Origin: Enoplolaimus lenunculus
Taxonomy: Eukaryota > Nematoda > Enoplea > Enoplida > Thoracostomopsidae
Assembly: GCA_030248215.1 (NCBI GenBank)
Contig: JASANG010001433.1
Location: 172,120 to 236,119 of the forward strand
Reading direction: 5' to 3'
DNA length: 64,000 nucleotides
Made by a program: the position numbers and the translations under genes. Positions within the stretch are counted from its first letter, which is position 1. Every line of letters begins with the position of its first letter. This document shows, piece after piece, positions 11,070 through 26,000 of the stretch. The notes below the pieces were generated by a model. That model was not told the origin of the DNA. It did not search any database and was given only the letters and a program-made list of their open reading frames with translations.

Positions 11070-12204
11070 TGTAGTCAAAACATGTTGTTTTGACCCCGAT
11101 TCCAGCATTGAATTACTGTTCCGATTTCGGTATAATCCACGTCTGCTTTGCAACCTAACGAAGTTATTTCTGTTTGATCCGATGCTCATTTTCCAAGGAA
11201 TCGTATGTATTCTCTCAACTCCCGCAAAACTTTCTCAGTTGAACTAGCTATGTAAATTTCTTGGTTGGCTCGTAAACATTGATCTAGGTCAACCTTTAAC
11301 TAAGTCAACTTTGGATGTCGAATAACAGACATAAAAATGCCGCCCAGACGTTGCTCAAGGTGCGCTGTTATGTTTCGACTTATCTAGGTTATGTCAAACT
11401 TAGGACTAGAAGTTGAATATTAGCGCAGTTTTTTTACAAATTGAAAACTCGGTCGTGTACACAACTATACATCTAAAATAAAATGAGACCTTAGTAGTAT
11501 TTTTGCACACGAGCCAATGATCGGTTAATTTCAAGCTCCAGCCCTCCTCAATGTTGGATAATTTACCGCAAAGATGATTGATTGTTTTACTTAGTTTCGT
11601 TTTATAAAGTGCACTGCTAGATATATATTAAAAATAAAAACTATACTCGGAAAAAATTTTCTCATTTCTACATTGCATAACTTAACTTAAAACGGTGGTT
11701 GCCGATCGGCTGTCTCGTATATTCATTTAAAAACAAAATAAAACAACTGATTTAAATACCAATTGCCAACGATCATTTTCCCTTTGCGTATGTTAAATGA
11801 AACTCGACAGCATTAGGCGCTGAATTATCAAAGCGTGTTATCGCAGCCCTTTGGCTCTGCTTTGTTGGTTGACAAGTATCGAAAACCGCATCACTGATAC
11901 ATACTAATACAAGCCAAAAACAGGGCCAAAACATATTGTTGGCCTATACCACGGGTTCATCGGCCCGTGTTTTAACGCTGGAGCAGGGAACGTCCCACTG
12001 TCCCGGCAACACGTGTAGAAGTGAAGCGTACCCAAACCAGGGCTCAAACCGCTCGTGCTTATGTTTATAACTAATTTTGTATATTCATTATACCTACATT
12101 TTGGTGTATATACTTAGTTTGTGGCATATCAATTAATAATATGTGTTACGTTAAATAATATATATCGCACCGTGTTTAACAATTGCAGCACGTATACATA
12201 GTAC
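11070..12204. other. Intergenic DNA, no gene seen
   Basis: AT-rich sequence without a convincing exon or RNA gene. A fragment reading GACCCCGATTCCAGCATTG and TTCCGATTTCGGTATAATCC at 11090-11135 is a decayed MITE end. Confidence 0.45.
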
Positions 12205-12335
12205 TAAATCACCACAAGACCTGAGAGCCCCCTCGGGCTTGAGCGTCAAGCTCCTATAGCTGAGTGGTGTTGATAAACGCTTCTCACTCCAGTTACTGGA
12301 TTTCGAATCCTAGCATAAAAATAGGTCTCAGATGA
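12205..12335 (+). repeat. Second tRNA-derived SINE family, copy 1
   Basis: CACAAGACCTGAGAGCC precedes an A-box-like CTATAGCTGAGTGGTGTTGA and a B-box-like GGATTTCGAATCC. The same layout returns about 575 bp downstream in the same orientation. The leader before the A-box is shared too, so both are copies of one repeat and not tRNA genes. Confidence 0.65.
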
Positions 12336-12779
12336 AATAGAAAATATTCATGCGATAAAAGGTTAACATATATTTGTTGACTTATATTTTTGTTCCATTT
12401 ACACAATAAACAGTTTCACTCGTCTGATGGAAAAAAGCGTCTTTAAGTCTTAGTTTTTTTAATCAAAATCAAACAAAAACTGGCCCATGTTAGTTTAAGG
12501 GACATCCAGGTTTCTGGTGGGTGTATAAAAGAGTAGGTTTAGATTCTAGATTACATTTTTTGCTTAGGCTTAGGCTTTAGGAACGCATTTTTGCAACGCT
12601 TAGGCTTAAATACGCTTAATCTACTATTACGCCCTTTAAAGTAAAATGGAAAAATTCTTAGTATCTATAACCTTTTCACACATAGAGTATACTATGAGCA
12701 ACTAAATACAATAGTGTACGAGCAATACACACACTGTGAGCAGTGTGGAACATTTATACCATATATGCGCAGTGCAAAA

Positions 12780-12905
12780 TCTCCACAAGACGTGAGAGCC
12801 TACTGTGGCTCGAGCGTCAAGCTCCTATAGCTCAGTGGTCATCGTAAACGCCTCCCACCCGTGAGACTGGAAATCGAATCTTACCTTGAAATTACATCTC
12901 ATATG
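12780..12905 (+). repeat. Second tRNA-derived SINE family, copy 2
   Basis: CCACAAGACGTGAGAGCC, then CTATAGCTCAGTGGTCATCG (A-box), a CCTCCCACCCGTGAG anticodon-arm-like part resembling tRNA-Gly, and GGAAATCGAATCTT (B-box). The tRNA half is better preserved than in copy 1. Confidence 0.65.
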
Positions 12906-12913
12906 AAATTGAT

Positions 12914-13007
12914 GTGTTTATTACGTTGAGTAGGCTTAACCCTTTCTCATATGAAATTGAAGATATTCATGTGAGAAAGGGTTAAGCCTCCTCAACGTAA
13001 TAAACAC
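12914..13007. repeat. 94-bp near-perfect hairpin
   Basis: The left arm starts GTGTTTATTACGTTGAG and the right arm ends CTCAACGTAATAAACAC. The arms are about 41 bases each with a short AT-rich loop. It abuts the SINE copy. Confidence 0.8.
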
Positions 13008-13149
13008 AAGTCTAAAACAAAGCTTAAGCTTACGCGCAAGCAAAAATAGTCTACAATTTAAGCTATTTGTATCGCTGTCTGGTGAGTTCTTCCTTCTTGG
13101 AATGTAGACTTATGTACATATATAGTCCAAGCCGAAGCCTAAGCCTACA

Positions 13150-13830
13150 GGTGGCCAACGCAAGTGTTTATTAGTCAGTAGCAGTCTTAGCCGAATACCC
13201 AGAACTGTTTAAGCTGTTGCATAATAACATATTTAGTTTTATGTTTTACGCTCATAACAAACAGTTTGTGGGTGAGGGTCCCTAAGAGCAACAAGTTATA
13301 AGTTTAAGTTTAAGTCCGAAGCGCTCGTTTACCGAACACCCCGGGTTTTATTAAAAAGAAAAACCACATTTAAACCAACGAAAGCAATTATTTAAATCAA
13401 TGAGGGCAACAACATATTAACATAACATGACAAAAGTCCTTGAAAATTACCCATTATTCTACACTGCTTGCAAGGATATTATTCAGTAGCAAATATGTTA
13501 AAAAGCACACAAGAAACTAGTTTCAAAACAAAATACAAATTAGGTACGCTGAGGAAATGACATTCGAAAACCCAGCTTATAAAACAAGTGGTTAAGAAAC
13601 GAAAATTGAGGTTCGAACACCCAAAAAACGCAAAATCGAGTTTCGGTTATCCGAAATATAAATTTTAACTTCGGATATCCGGATAGACAGAAGGTTTACT
13701 GACAAAAACACTACCAAGCGTTGCTCAAGCACTTGGTTTATAACATGGTTCATAACACAGTTTATAGCATACATGTTAAACTTTTAAAGTTAAAACATGT
13801 AACGAACATTATCTATCGTTCCGGATAATT
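13150..13830 (-). mobile_element. Fragment of the ATATCCGG element family (minus orientation)
   Basis: 13150-13330 (GGTGGCCAACGCAAGTGTTT, AGCCGAATACCCAGAACTGT) and 13560-13700 (AAATCGAGTTTCGG, GGATATCCGGATAG) match in reverse the left part of the element at 17683-19247. The inner and right parts are missing. Confidence 0.6.
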
Positions 13831-14032
13831 GGGTCTAGTTCCTTTAAATGTCTTCTTGGCGGCTAGCTTTTGCTGTCGTGAATTTTATATTTTTCCATAG
13901 ATTAAACCAATGACACGACGACAAGCGTTTTCTTGAATTTTTCACGATTCTTTAGCCTAGTGTGCTTTACTATTAAAACTAAATAAAACTTTATGCCTTC
14001 AATCACAAATCAGTTATCCTTTCCCTTTCCAC

Positions 14033-17000
14033 TCAACTTTCTCTGCGAAACAAATAAATATAACCGAGTCCTTTAGGCGGCGCTTGAGACTCCGCCACCT
14101 TTTCATCGTTATATATCACCCATCTACCATCTTTGTACAAATGAGCTACGTAGTGACCACATTGTGTAGATGAACCCATATGCGATATGAAACCGATTAA
14201 TTTATATCGACCTAGCCCATCTCTATATGGTTTCGGGTTCGCAGTTTCCAAATCTGGCTCATTTTCAGCTACTGCAGCTTCATCCGGATGCATAAATAAC
14301 CATTCGCCAGCTTGAGCAACGTCATTATTGCAGGCCTGAATATACACAGATAATATTGAAAGATGACCATTAGCCAGTAACACACTGCCTGGATGCAGAA
14401 CTGTCACTTGAGGCTATATAACATAAATCGATCCTTAGACTAGTCAAAACAGATACTGAAGTTAACAGGTCGAAACTTTTCAAAACATATTATAAACCTG
14501 ATAGTCAACTGTCTCACTACAAAGTCACATAAATAAAAACCCTTACAGAAAATCTAACGCACACAGATTGCCTCAGTTGAATCCTGTATATTAAGACACA
14601 TATTTCAAAATTTGCAGCACAAGGTAAAGTCCACAGTCAGCAAACTTTTTCGGGTTTAATTAATTTCAATACCTTTTTTAAATTCATCTTTTTCAAACTC
14701 AGCACGCAAAACCGCAGTAGAAAAACGCAAAAAACCGGGAAATGAAAAGGCAAATACAGCCTATACCTTTAAAGCAGCCCGGGCTTGATTTTCATTAAAT
14801 CCAAGCGCAGTGAGATTCGGCACTAGGGTTTCATTGACGCCACAATGTTGTTTGGATTTCGAACCGGATAAAAACCGTTTGTTGCCAGCTGTACTTTGCG
14901 GTTCCGGTTCGTTCAAATCAGGGTCGTCCATATGTTCCATAATCCAATTGGTCGCAGGTTCGAGACCCGAATTTTGAGTCCGAATAATTGCTTTCTTACA
15001 CGCGTTTTCACCAAATCCCATACTCTGCAAAACAAACTCTGCGGCTATATTAGCCACCTGAAGCTGTAAAACTTAAGTTCAGGGACTTACAGAGAATTTT
15101 GTTTCATGGGCGTACATGGTCTATGAATAAAAATTTTGGGTCGCTTTTAGAGTGTCGGGTAAATAACTAACAAATCTTCTACATGATGCAAATTTTTTTG
15201 AGAATGCCAAACTGCATACTGCACCCACTGCCCCCCGTGCGTCTATGCTTGTGCTACTGATCCGACACCTGCGTGTTTTGGTTTTCGTTAAACAAATTAA
15301 ACAGAGAATTCTTCACTATATAAAAATTTTAGACAGAGAACTGCAGCAATAGTTATAATTTTTAAAAATGCAAAAATTCTTAAAAAGTAAATAGCAATTG
15401 CACCATCAACTCTTGCAGGACTCCTTGATCAATGTTCACAACTGCAGGTTTCGATTCTTCTTCATCCGGCATTAGGATCTCACCGGCTTGTACACCGGTA
15501 GCCCTCAACTCAGAGAGATCAATCAAGTCATTAGCCGGCAGTTGTAGTTCAATATCAAGTTTCAATGGGGTCCAGTCGTCTTTGATGGTAAATTTTTGAA
15601 GTTGAACAATCAAAAAATCAGGAAACGATGCTATAACCATCAAAAACAACATTAACATTTTTATATTACACAAAACAAGCATCTGAGTACTGTTATCGAA
15701 AGGAAAATAAAAATATATTAATTACGTTCTATTTGTTAAAACAAAATGTCAAAGCACAACCAGTACCACTAAATTTTCGTCTGTTACCAAATATTAGCCT
15801 TAGCTCTTGGATTACGCTTAGGCTAACATAGGCTCAGCTTTAGGTTTAGGAACATAAACCATAACGCGTGAGGGAATTTCCCATTCTGTCGAAATAATAC
15901 TAGTATGTGGGGGAAACAAGTACTAAATTTTGAACCAGCTTATCTGACATCGGTCATCAAACTTACCAATTCTCGTTCTTCGCATCGCACGACCACGACT
16001 TTTTGTCGCTACTGAATAATAATCATCAAACGTTTGATCAGCTGCCCATTTCGAAATGCAAGTGTCGAGTGCAACTTTCGGCAAGACAATATCGTTTGAA
16101 GCGGGTGTGATGTATTTTGACTGATTGTCTGAAATTAAAAATTACGCCCTAGGAAATAATAGTTTCGACACAATGCTGAGTTAAAAAAATTCTCATTAGA
16201 TTAAAAACCGCGCTAAAAGAAATTAAGGTTACAAAAATATTGCAACTTAACGATCAAATTTTTATGAATTCAAAACTTTCATTGTATGTTAGCTATCAAA
16301 CATACGTAGGATGCCCTTATTTTTACACTGTTCACTATATCAATTGGTAGCAAAGAAAGAGCGGTAGTAACTTGGCTATTATCATCAAAAAAATATGCGA
16401 GGTTTGTCTAGGCTGCCGGTGAGAAACTAACTCGGAAGTGAGGGCACCCGAGCGTTCCCATTAGGAAAACTCACGTAAATATACTAATCTTATCAACTTA
16501 CTTTTTTGTTGCTTCTGATATTCTTCGTACTCTGCTTTATTGATTACGCTTTCCATAGCAATCGGAATTGACAAAATCACTTCGCCACGGCGTTTGTACG
16601 ATACCTGATTGCTAGTACAACACTGAGTTCGCTCTTCAATCTGATTCAATTAGAAATATATAGCGATAAACACTAAGACCACATTCTACAGCCACTGACA
16701 GAACAGAGTGCACGTTTGTTAGACGTAAACGCTCGCAAGCAAAATTTGTACTGTAGGCGGTTACTGCGACGTTAACTACAGTTACCATCACGGTTGCCTA
16801 CTTCCCTAGCATTAAATTATGAGTCGCTTCTAAACGCGGTTACAATCGCAGTTTGGAACGCGAATGTAACCACGTCTGTAGAAACAACCAGTCGCTACTA
16901 AAGAAAATTCAAACGCGATAATGAGACAGCGACCGCATATGGCATCGTGATTACTGCGCACGTAAGTTTGTCCGTGGCTGTACCACATATTTCAACATTA

Positions 17001-20000
17001 CAGTAGTAAAAACATCTTATAACATCACAATATTTGTACGTGTCTGTTTACTTTAGACATTTTAACATAAAATGTTCTGTACCGTCACATTTTCTAAACT
17101 TCAAAATCGATTACCACGAGTCAATAGGTTACAAGGTGTAAAAGTGTACCAACGTATAACAGGATCTACCAGCACTTAAAACATAACGTTTGTACAAGCA
17201 GACACTTTTTATACCTCAAATTTGAAAGTCCCAGTCGGATCTTCAGCTGAATTTGAACAATTTTGTTCGATCAACTCAAACAAATGTCGCAAATACTCTT
17301 CGGCGTCTTGTTGTCTCGCTGAACTGAACTCAGGATGGCAGCGACCGACTAAGTATCGAAAAGCCAGCGGGCGTATACCGTTTGTAGGGGGTAAACGACC
17401 TTTGGATGTAGCGAGATTTTCAGCTAGTTCAAAGCTATTCGCTTCAGCATCGAATGCATCTTTGCTTGAGTAAGCTCCGGACATCAGACCAGAGAACAAC
17501 TTAAATAATCAAGCACCAAGGACAAGATAAAACTGAAAACTTGCGCAAAAAATACATATGCAACCTTCCTGTATGCAGAGTCAATGAATAAGGAGAATCA
17601 TTAGTATTTGAAATTCGCGTTCCTTTAGTTTTCAACGTTGCCCCATTAAAACTTTAAAGTTAAAATTTCTATTTTTTTCATATCCGGATATCAGGCCATT
17701 CTTGCCGGATATTTATCTAAACATCCGGATATCCCAAATCAAATGTTTTATATCAGATATCCCAACCTCGATTTTGCGTTTTTCTGGGTTTCCGAACTTC
17801 AAATTTCATTTCTTAAGCACTTGTTTTAACTTGTTACTCTTAGGAAAGTACCCTGACCCACAAGCTGATTGTTATGAGCGCAAAGCATACAACTCTAAAA
17901 ATACTTATTATGCAACAGCTTCAACAGTTCTGGGTATTCGGCTAAGACGATTGCTACTGACTAATAAAAACTTGCGTTGGCCACCTGAAATTGTGTTGAT
18001 TTGGTTTGTTTCCGTCTTATTTAAACCACTACAACAGAGATTCTATCGAATGGCACCCTTCCCTCGAACTATATGTACATAAGTCGTTCTACGTTCCAGG
18101 AAGAAAGAACTACAAAGAAATATACTTACGCTAAATCGTACAAACATCAGCCCATGTTACTTTTAGTCGCGCCCCGCTTTCCGGAGCGGATCCAGAAATT
18201 TCTGAAAGGGGGCGAATTGGTAAATGTTTTAAAACACAATTTTTCAAAAAAAATTTTCTGAGCGGTAAAATTCGCGAGGCAGGGACCTTATCATTTTTTA
18301 CAAATAAGCTTTCTGATGGGGGAAATTGTAAGGTAGGGAGGGACCTTATCATTTTATCGCAAAACAATTTCCTGAGGGGAAGAATTGTAAGGTAAAAGCT
18401 CACCATTCGATCATAAAAAAATTTCTGACGGGGGGCACACGCCCACCCGCGCCCCCCCCCTTTAAATCCGCCAATGCCCACTTTCTCACCAGACAGCAAT
18501 AGAGTAGGGTTAAACTTTAGACTATTTTTTGCTTGAGCTTAGACTTAAGCTTTGTTTTAGACTAGTGTTTATTGCTTTAAAGAGGATTAAACTTAGGAAT
18601 ATACAATGAATTTTAAAAACCAAGAATATTAATACGAAACTCTTTTTCCATCAAACGAATGAAGCTGTTTAGTGTGTAAATGGAACGACCATAAGCCAAG
18701 AAATATACGTTAACAGTTAGCACATAAATTTTGTAGCGATAAAGAATTTTGTGATAGATGAGGATGGCGTATCTTATACCTATTAACTTATCTCAAACTC
18801 AAACGACGGAAACATTTGAACACTAAACTACTTTTCATACACAAGGTCAATCGAAGGACCGAGTTTATAACGTTATCCAACAAGATGTAAGAAAAGAAAT
18901 GTTTTCAATATACTGAATATACGTATATTTTTTTGGCAGTAAATATGATTGGAAAAACAGCAAAGTCAAACAGATCTAAATGTTTTACAAACAATATACA
19001 CCGAAAAAACCAGTTAATCTACTCACAAAAATCGTCAAAAATTTACTTCAATATTTTGACTGAGGTTTTGATACAGAATTTCTTTTCGTCAGCTCGAACT
19101 ACTTCAGTGGTGAATCTATGCAAATTATTCCAAATTTTTTACACAATAGCATTTCGGATACCCGGCGGATATCCGGTTATATCCGGATACATATTTCATT
19201 TCGAATACATAATCCTGACATTTCTCATATCCGGCGCCCACCTATAGTAATTATTTACCAGGGTTCCCAGTTAAGATGATATTAAGTTGTTAGATTAAAA
19301 TATTTTATTAGGAATTTTTTAAAATTGATCAAAACGAACCGGTTCCTGTTCCAGCTAAATCTGTTGTTGTTAGAACCCTGTTTTGCTACCATGTCAATTC
19401 ATATATTAAATAGGTAAGTAAAAGTGCCCCTAGAAGGGACAGATTGTGATATGTTTCGCTTGAAGCATGTAAAAGAGTTTAAACAAGGGTTAGTTAGACC
19501 ATAGATCAGTAGGTAATGCTTATAATATTAGCTCCATAACTTCTATGAAAATAGTTGTCATCTACATCTTTGACGGCTGTCTTTCAGTGTTAATACGCTT
19601 GCGGTCAGTGAAACTTGAAACATATGGGCCCAGCGGACATCACCTATCAGCTTCATTTTAGCGTTTGTTGGGTTTTACAATGTTCAGTTTATAAGTGATC
19701 TTATCTAGCATTCTTCATTGGAAGAGGATATTTTTTAGTTTTACACTATTATGTTTCTAAAACTGGATTAGTAAATATTTCAATATTTCAAGATTACAAA
19801 TTGCGTCTATTGATTATCGAATAAAATATGTCACACATACGTGCTCGACTGTTTTAGCTATCTTTACCATGACAATTTGATGATGTGAAGTAGAGAAACT
19901 TTTCCAAATTGTGTTCTGTGCCGTGACATATTTAAGCTATTCATCAAGAATATACAATTCAAACGTTGCAAAATATTTCAAAGAACATGTTCTGCTGGCG

Positions 20001-23000
20001 CCCAACTGAGATAACTTTTAAAAAGCAACTGACTGTTTGTTATAAGAAAGGCATATTGAGAGTTGTACTTTAGAACGCCTTGAAAACCCATACTGTCAAT
20101 TTATAGCTTAACAGATGAAAGTTCGTTGGGCCCATATGTTTCTTATTTCACTGACCGCAAGCGTGTTAACACTCAAAGACAGCCGTCAAAGATATAGATG
20201 ACAACTATTTTCATAGAAGTTATGGAGGTAATATTATAAACATTACCTACTGATCTATGGTCTAACTAACCCTTGTTTAAACTCTTTTACATGCTTCAAG
20301 CGAAACATATCACAATCTGTCCCTTCTAGGGGCACTTTTACCTAGTTTCTTTCTTTTACATGGGATACTGTGAGGTTTCATGCTAAGTCTACTCCTAAGC
20401 GTACGCCTAAGCCTAAACAAAATATAAGTCTAAAGCGTACACTTGCTCCATTGCAATCCACCAAAAAGCAGCCTGTTCTAAGCTATAATGCATGGAAGGT
20501 TATTACAAAATATTACTGTCTTAGTTAGTAATTTCAGTAGAACAAACTTATCAGTGACACGTAATCTATTGCACGGTGTCATGAGCATCGCGCAATAATA
20601 TCGACTAGCTATGGTAATTACATATTTGTAATACAATTTTTCGAAAAATTACAAAAATCAAACATTTCATAACAACTTAAATGAGACGTTTAGCGGTCCA
20701 ATTTGTGTATGGTGTCGAAGCGGCTAATTAGGATATTCTATACGTAAGTTACCTCATTCCAGCTCTGCTTTTCTGTAGAGAACATTCTGCAAAACTTTCA
20801 AAAAGCGTGCATTCTCGAGGCTTGAAACATATATTGAAAACACAACCGTGTTTCAATGATTAATTTAGAAAACTTCTGTTTAATGACGAAACCAAAAAAG
20901 ACGCAAATTGCAAATAAACAACCAAACACACGAACAAAAACAAAAACACAAACAAATAAAACGGTAAAGAAAAAACACAAAATTGAAAAACTTAAATAGA
21001 AAGGATTAATAAACGAACAAATAAACGTAAATATACCAGTAACATTACCTTGGCGGCTTGGACATTAAAATTATTGATAGGATCATCGTTAACTGGAGAA
21101 GAATAAATCGTGTCTGCTTGATCCACAAATAGCTTTAAAATATCTGGCACTTGACACAGCGTTTGTATGCTGAAACAAAAATATACACACATCAAGATAT
21201 TCTACAAGCGAAACTAGAACCAATGTTAGCGCTATAGTAAAAGAAACACCGATGTTAGAAATATTCTGGATCTGAGTTTTCGCATAATAATTACTTAGTC
21301 AAACAACGTTACTTCATCTGCCAAACAACGTTACTACATCTGCTCAGTTTCAAATTGCAAAATACCATGTTTCTACACGGTTGCATTATACAACTACAAT
21401 AAATTGTACAAAAATAAATCGGTTTGTCATAAACATCAACGCATATCTCCACTAACATATTATTATGCGTAGTAACAGATTACTATGCGCACTGCCCTAG
21501 ACATTGTACGGTGCAACATTGAATATTCTGTGTAGAAAAGTATGTACACAGCGCGCATTATTTTGTTCCCACCGTATCCATTTTTAAAGTTACACACTCT
21601 TATGAAAAATCATTTTAGATATTTTGAACAGTAAACTTACGTCGAATTAATATAACACGAGCTGCCCAAATTTATCATTCCAGTATATCCTGGACCAAAC
21701 ACTGGTTTCAAATCACGGCCGTCTTCTTGTATCGCCGACCACTGATGTTGCTGATTTAAATCTGAATCAAAATTTTAAAATTCTGAACACAGCAATCATG
21801 GTGTAACCCGAATTCCCGTTCCGATTCGGAACCGGAATACTAATTTTGCAGTATTTATAACATTATAGTTATACTATTACATTAAATTTCATAACCGGTG
21901 CCTATATCAGTTTTAAGCTCAAATTTTTTGTATATGGCATGGAGGATATGCTAGAAACAAAAATAACATACACTCTAAAAGAGAGATGTTGACTTAACGC
22001 ATACTAATATTACGGAGTAAAAATTTGCAGTACCGATTTTGATTCCAGTATAAAATTCCTGTTCCAAATCCGGAATAATTCAGTTCCGGTTTGCACGCTG
22101 ACAGAAATATTCACAACGTACCTTCTCGACTTTTCATTGGTTTGTCAAATTTGAAGTAGGGAAGTCGATCTCAAAGGCCTCACGAAATGAGATTGCTAGT
22201 TTAGTTAAAAAGTACCCCCAAAATAATAATCCTCAAATATATCGGAACATTTCGCTCATTTCGCTCCGTAGAGTTTTATAAATACTATTAATCTCAGTTT
22301 CCATGATAGCTCGCTTGTTTTTATTTAAAGTAGGAAACATTTAGATATATTGAAAGTAAACACATGCTTGGAGTTGGCATTGACGTTTGCAGTTGTTTTT
22401 CACCCTTCACCTCACAAACGGTTTATGAAAAGAACAATAGAATGGAAAACCGCGCTCGCTAAGAAGACTGCAGCCCCGCAATTATTAGTTTAAAACCGTC
22501 TATTAGACACGAATTTACCGCATAACAACATACCCAGCTCAAGCTCAAGCATTGTTTTCTCAGTCTTTTCTAATTCCATCATATTAATTCCAAAATGCTA
22601 AAACATCAAGCGAAGAAAAAAATTATTACTGATCATAACATTCTCAGCTGCCCTGTTCAATTGCACCAACATAAGCGGACCTTAGCACCTACATAGAGTT
22701 AGAAACAGGCTTTGCTAATTTATTAATTGTCACTCACGTAAATATGGCATCTGAAAATTTGCAAGCAAAAACAAAAATAGGCACTTTTAAAGCCTTAACA
22801 CTTTGATCTAAAGCCTACCAGAATGAGTCAAAAAATTTTCCACTTAGAACCAACCTTACTAGATCTTTTATTAAGGCTGACATTCTATAAACTTTTATGA
22901 CAACAATAAAAGTGTGATGCACACATGAGTTATAAAAACACCAATGGTTTCATAACATTCAACAAAAGTAATAAAAGCCGTTTCCAATATTAACCAAATA

Positions 23001-26000
23001 CCTTTAAATGTTTAGATAAATTCGGATCCTCGACCATATCGTCTTCTACGTACGAATACACGTCAGCACTGTGCGGTGTAATTGTGCCTAGCTTCACAGC
23101 CAATGGATACTCTAAAGGCATACATAATATATTCTCGTATAGCTATATGTTAACAGTTAGACACAGAAGTATGATTTCCAATAAGCAAGCAACAAGTTAG
23201 GTAACAAACAAAACTAAAGTAACACAAAAGATATTTGACAGAAAGTTAAATCTGTAGTCACCACGAGGTAATCTAATCTATACAACCAGTCGAAGTAGAA
23301 CTACATGTATTGAGCGAAGCTCGGACTTACTTGTGAAATAATTTAAAAAGTCCTAATTTACGCTTAACAAATTAAGCTAATAGGCAAATTAATTATTAGC
23401 TAACTATTCAGTTATCTGTCTTGGAGATTTATAAATAATTTGTTCAGATTTCTCAAACCAAAAACCCTTTAGTACTGAATTTGATTGCTTGTAACCCTAA
23501 TAATCATTGAATAATATGAAAAGTCCTAATTATAGCTTAGCTAATTTAGCCAATATGCAAATTAGCTAATAGCTAACTACATAATTATCGGATTTGAAGG
23601 TTTATAGACAATTCATTATGTCAGTAACCCGAATAATCAGTGAAATAATTTAAAAAGCCCTAATTTAGGCTTATTAATCAAGCTAATATGCAAATTAATT
23701 ATTAGCTAACTTTTCAATTATCGGTTTTGAAGGATTATAAACATTTTATTCTGATTTCTCGATCCCAGAAACCCTTTTAGTGGTGAAATTAGATTGCTTG
23801 TAACTCTAATAATTAGTGAAATACAGTAAATAGTCCTAATTTAGGCTTAATCAATTTATTATGCAAATTAGCCTGTAACTGATAAACGGCCTAAAATTTT
23901 AAAACCTCAATGCGAGGTTAACACGCCAGGATAAAAAGCTTCCAAACAGAAAAAGTTTATCAAAATCGGTTCAGCGGTTCTGAGATTCGTTTCGGGCGGA
24001 CGGACAGACGGACTAACACCTTTCGACCGCCGAGCATAAAATTTAAAACTCTCCGCGCAACTCCGAACTTCGCTCGGAGTTTCGCTTCGCTCAATAAAAC
24101 TAATTTTGTATAAGAAACAAGTTTATTACACGTATGTTAACTTATGCTCATTACTTGACTACGTTTTCGTTGTGTAACTCACATTTGTGCTGTTATTATG
24201 CCAAAGCTGTTTCGTTTCATTACATCAAGAGGAATTAATAGAACAAGCAGAACGATTAGGGAGACAATAACGTTTATAAAATTGCAGTTATTGTGCTGCT
24301 AATCAAACTGCATTTTCTCAGTAATGTTAACACTCAAATGCAGCTTAATTCGAGACTCTTGCGTGCTAACTTTGTTAACAAATTTGTCAACCCCGGGTCT
24401 AAAAACTGACCTTTGGTATGGTCTTCAGTTAGCAAAGCTGCGAGTAATGCTTCAGCGGATGGCCGAAACTGAAGTAGCACTCTCGGTGCAGTGGGTAGCA
24501 AGGTGCCGTTGGGATAAGGTTCCCAAAACAGCTGCCTGGCTGAACGAATGTGCCACTGCAGCGCACACAACTTCTAGCATATTCCAGTTAACATGCAAGC
24601 ACATTTTTTACTGAATACGCATATTTGAACTAATATTAATCTGCTTGAAAATGTAGAGAGGCAAAACCTAAACGCAGGAACACCGTTATACGTATTGTGC
24701 ATAGCTCAACTGTTTCGCGGAACGTAGGTTGCGGTTAAAATGCCAGCGAGCGTATACTGTCTTCCAGATTCACTCCAAGTGCTATTTCACAACCGGACTT
24801 CAGTCGTGTTTGATTGCGCGTTACTTTTTTAACATGCTTGGTAGTTCTGGCATAACTTTAACAAAAACGAGATATTTCGGTTGCAAAACTGCTTCATCTG
24901 CTGATTTTTCGTTCCTACTTCCAACCCATGTATAAATCAGAGACTACCCGTTTTTAAGTGGCACTACGATGCAGTAAGTTTTAGCTTTAGTCTAAGTTTT
25001 CAGGGAAAAAATCGACATGGGCAAAAAATTTGATATTGGCCCATCCCTAATTTCTTTACTTAAGCTTAGGTATAGGCTAATTATCAATGTTACGGCCCTA
25101 AAATATACATATTGACGCTACTTCCCAACGGACTAAAAATCTTCCAATATACGTAAAATGCTATTAAATTATAGCCTAGAATTCAACTTTCCAAAATGTT
25201 CTTGCGTCTCGAGAACACATATTAATTTGATGATTGCCGCTAGCGAAAACAAGAGTCACTGCCCGAGGGCTGTGACAAAAAGCAATAAAATATAGCAATT
25301 ACCAGAAAAACAGTATTTCGCCCACCTTTCTTCTAATCATACCTGCTTCACAATTTATAGGACTTACTTGTTTTATCATAATACTCTAAGGCATGATTGT
25401 TACCACCAGAACCATCAAAATATTTCCTTCCACACAACACAGCTCCATCGGTCAAATTTAGCCAGAGGTTATCCTAAAAAGTGACTGCATTATCTAACAT
25501 ATTCCACCTATTACTACTTTCCATACCTATGTGTTTCTTTATACAGAATTTGGCAGTAATTACTGTTAAGAAGGCTGCTTCTCATGTCAGTAGTGAGACC
25601 TTATCACTAGTTTTCAAAACTAACTAAACTAATGTTAAAAATGCTCTAGTGTCCTCATTAATTGGACTACGATGACTTATCATTCGTTAGCTAATCTCAC
25701 GTACCTTTTTATCACAACCTTCAACTTGACATTTATTCCCAATTGGCTTCACTTTCGGGGGGTTTTCACACTGTTTCAAATCTTTATGCGCTGTTACGTT
25801 GCGTATCGACCCGTCCCATGTTCCAGCCAATGCCTCGAGCTCCTAAATGTGAACAACTATACTAAAGATCAGGACGTACTAATCCCAATTTCAAAGTGGA
25901 CATAAATCAGTAACTTTATTTCCTGTTATGTTCCAACGGCATAGCTTTTAGATCACAGACTAAACGAATGTCAAAGTGGTTACAATATTTGTAACATGCA

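Noticed and set aside
24324-24614. Overlapping ORFs on both strands as a nested gene in USP5
   Set aside because: Neither frame resembles a known protein and the openness is explained by higher GC. Kept only as a low-confidence patch.
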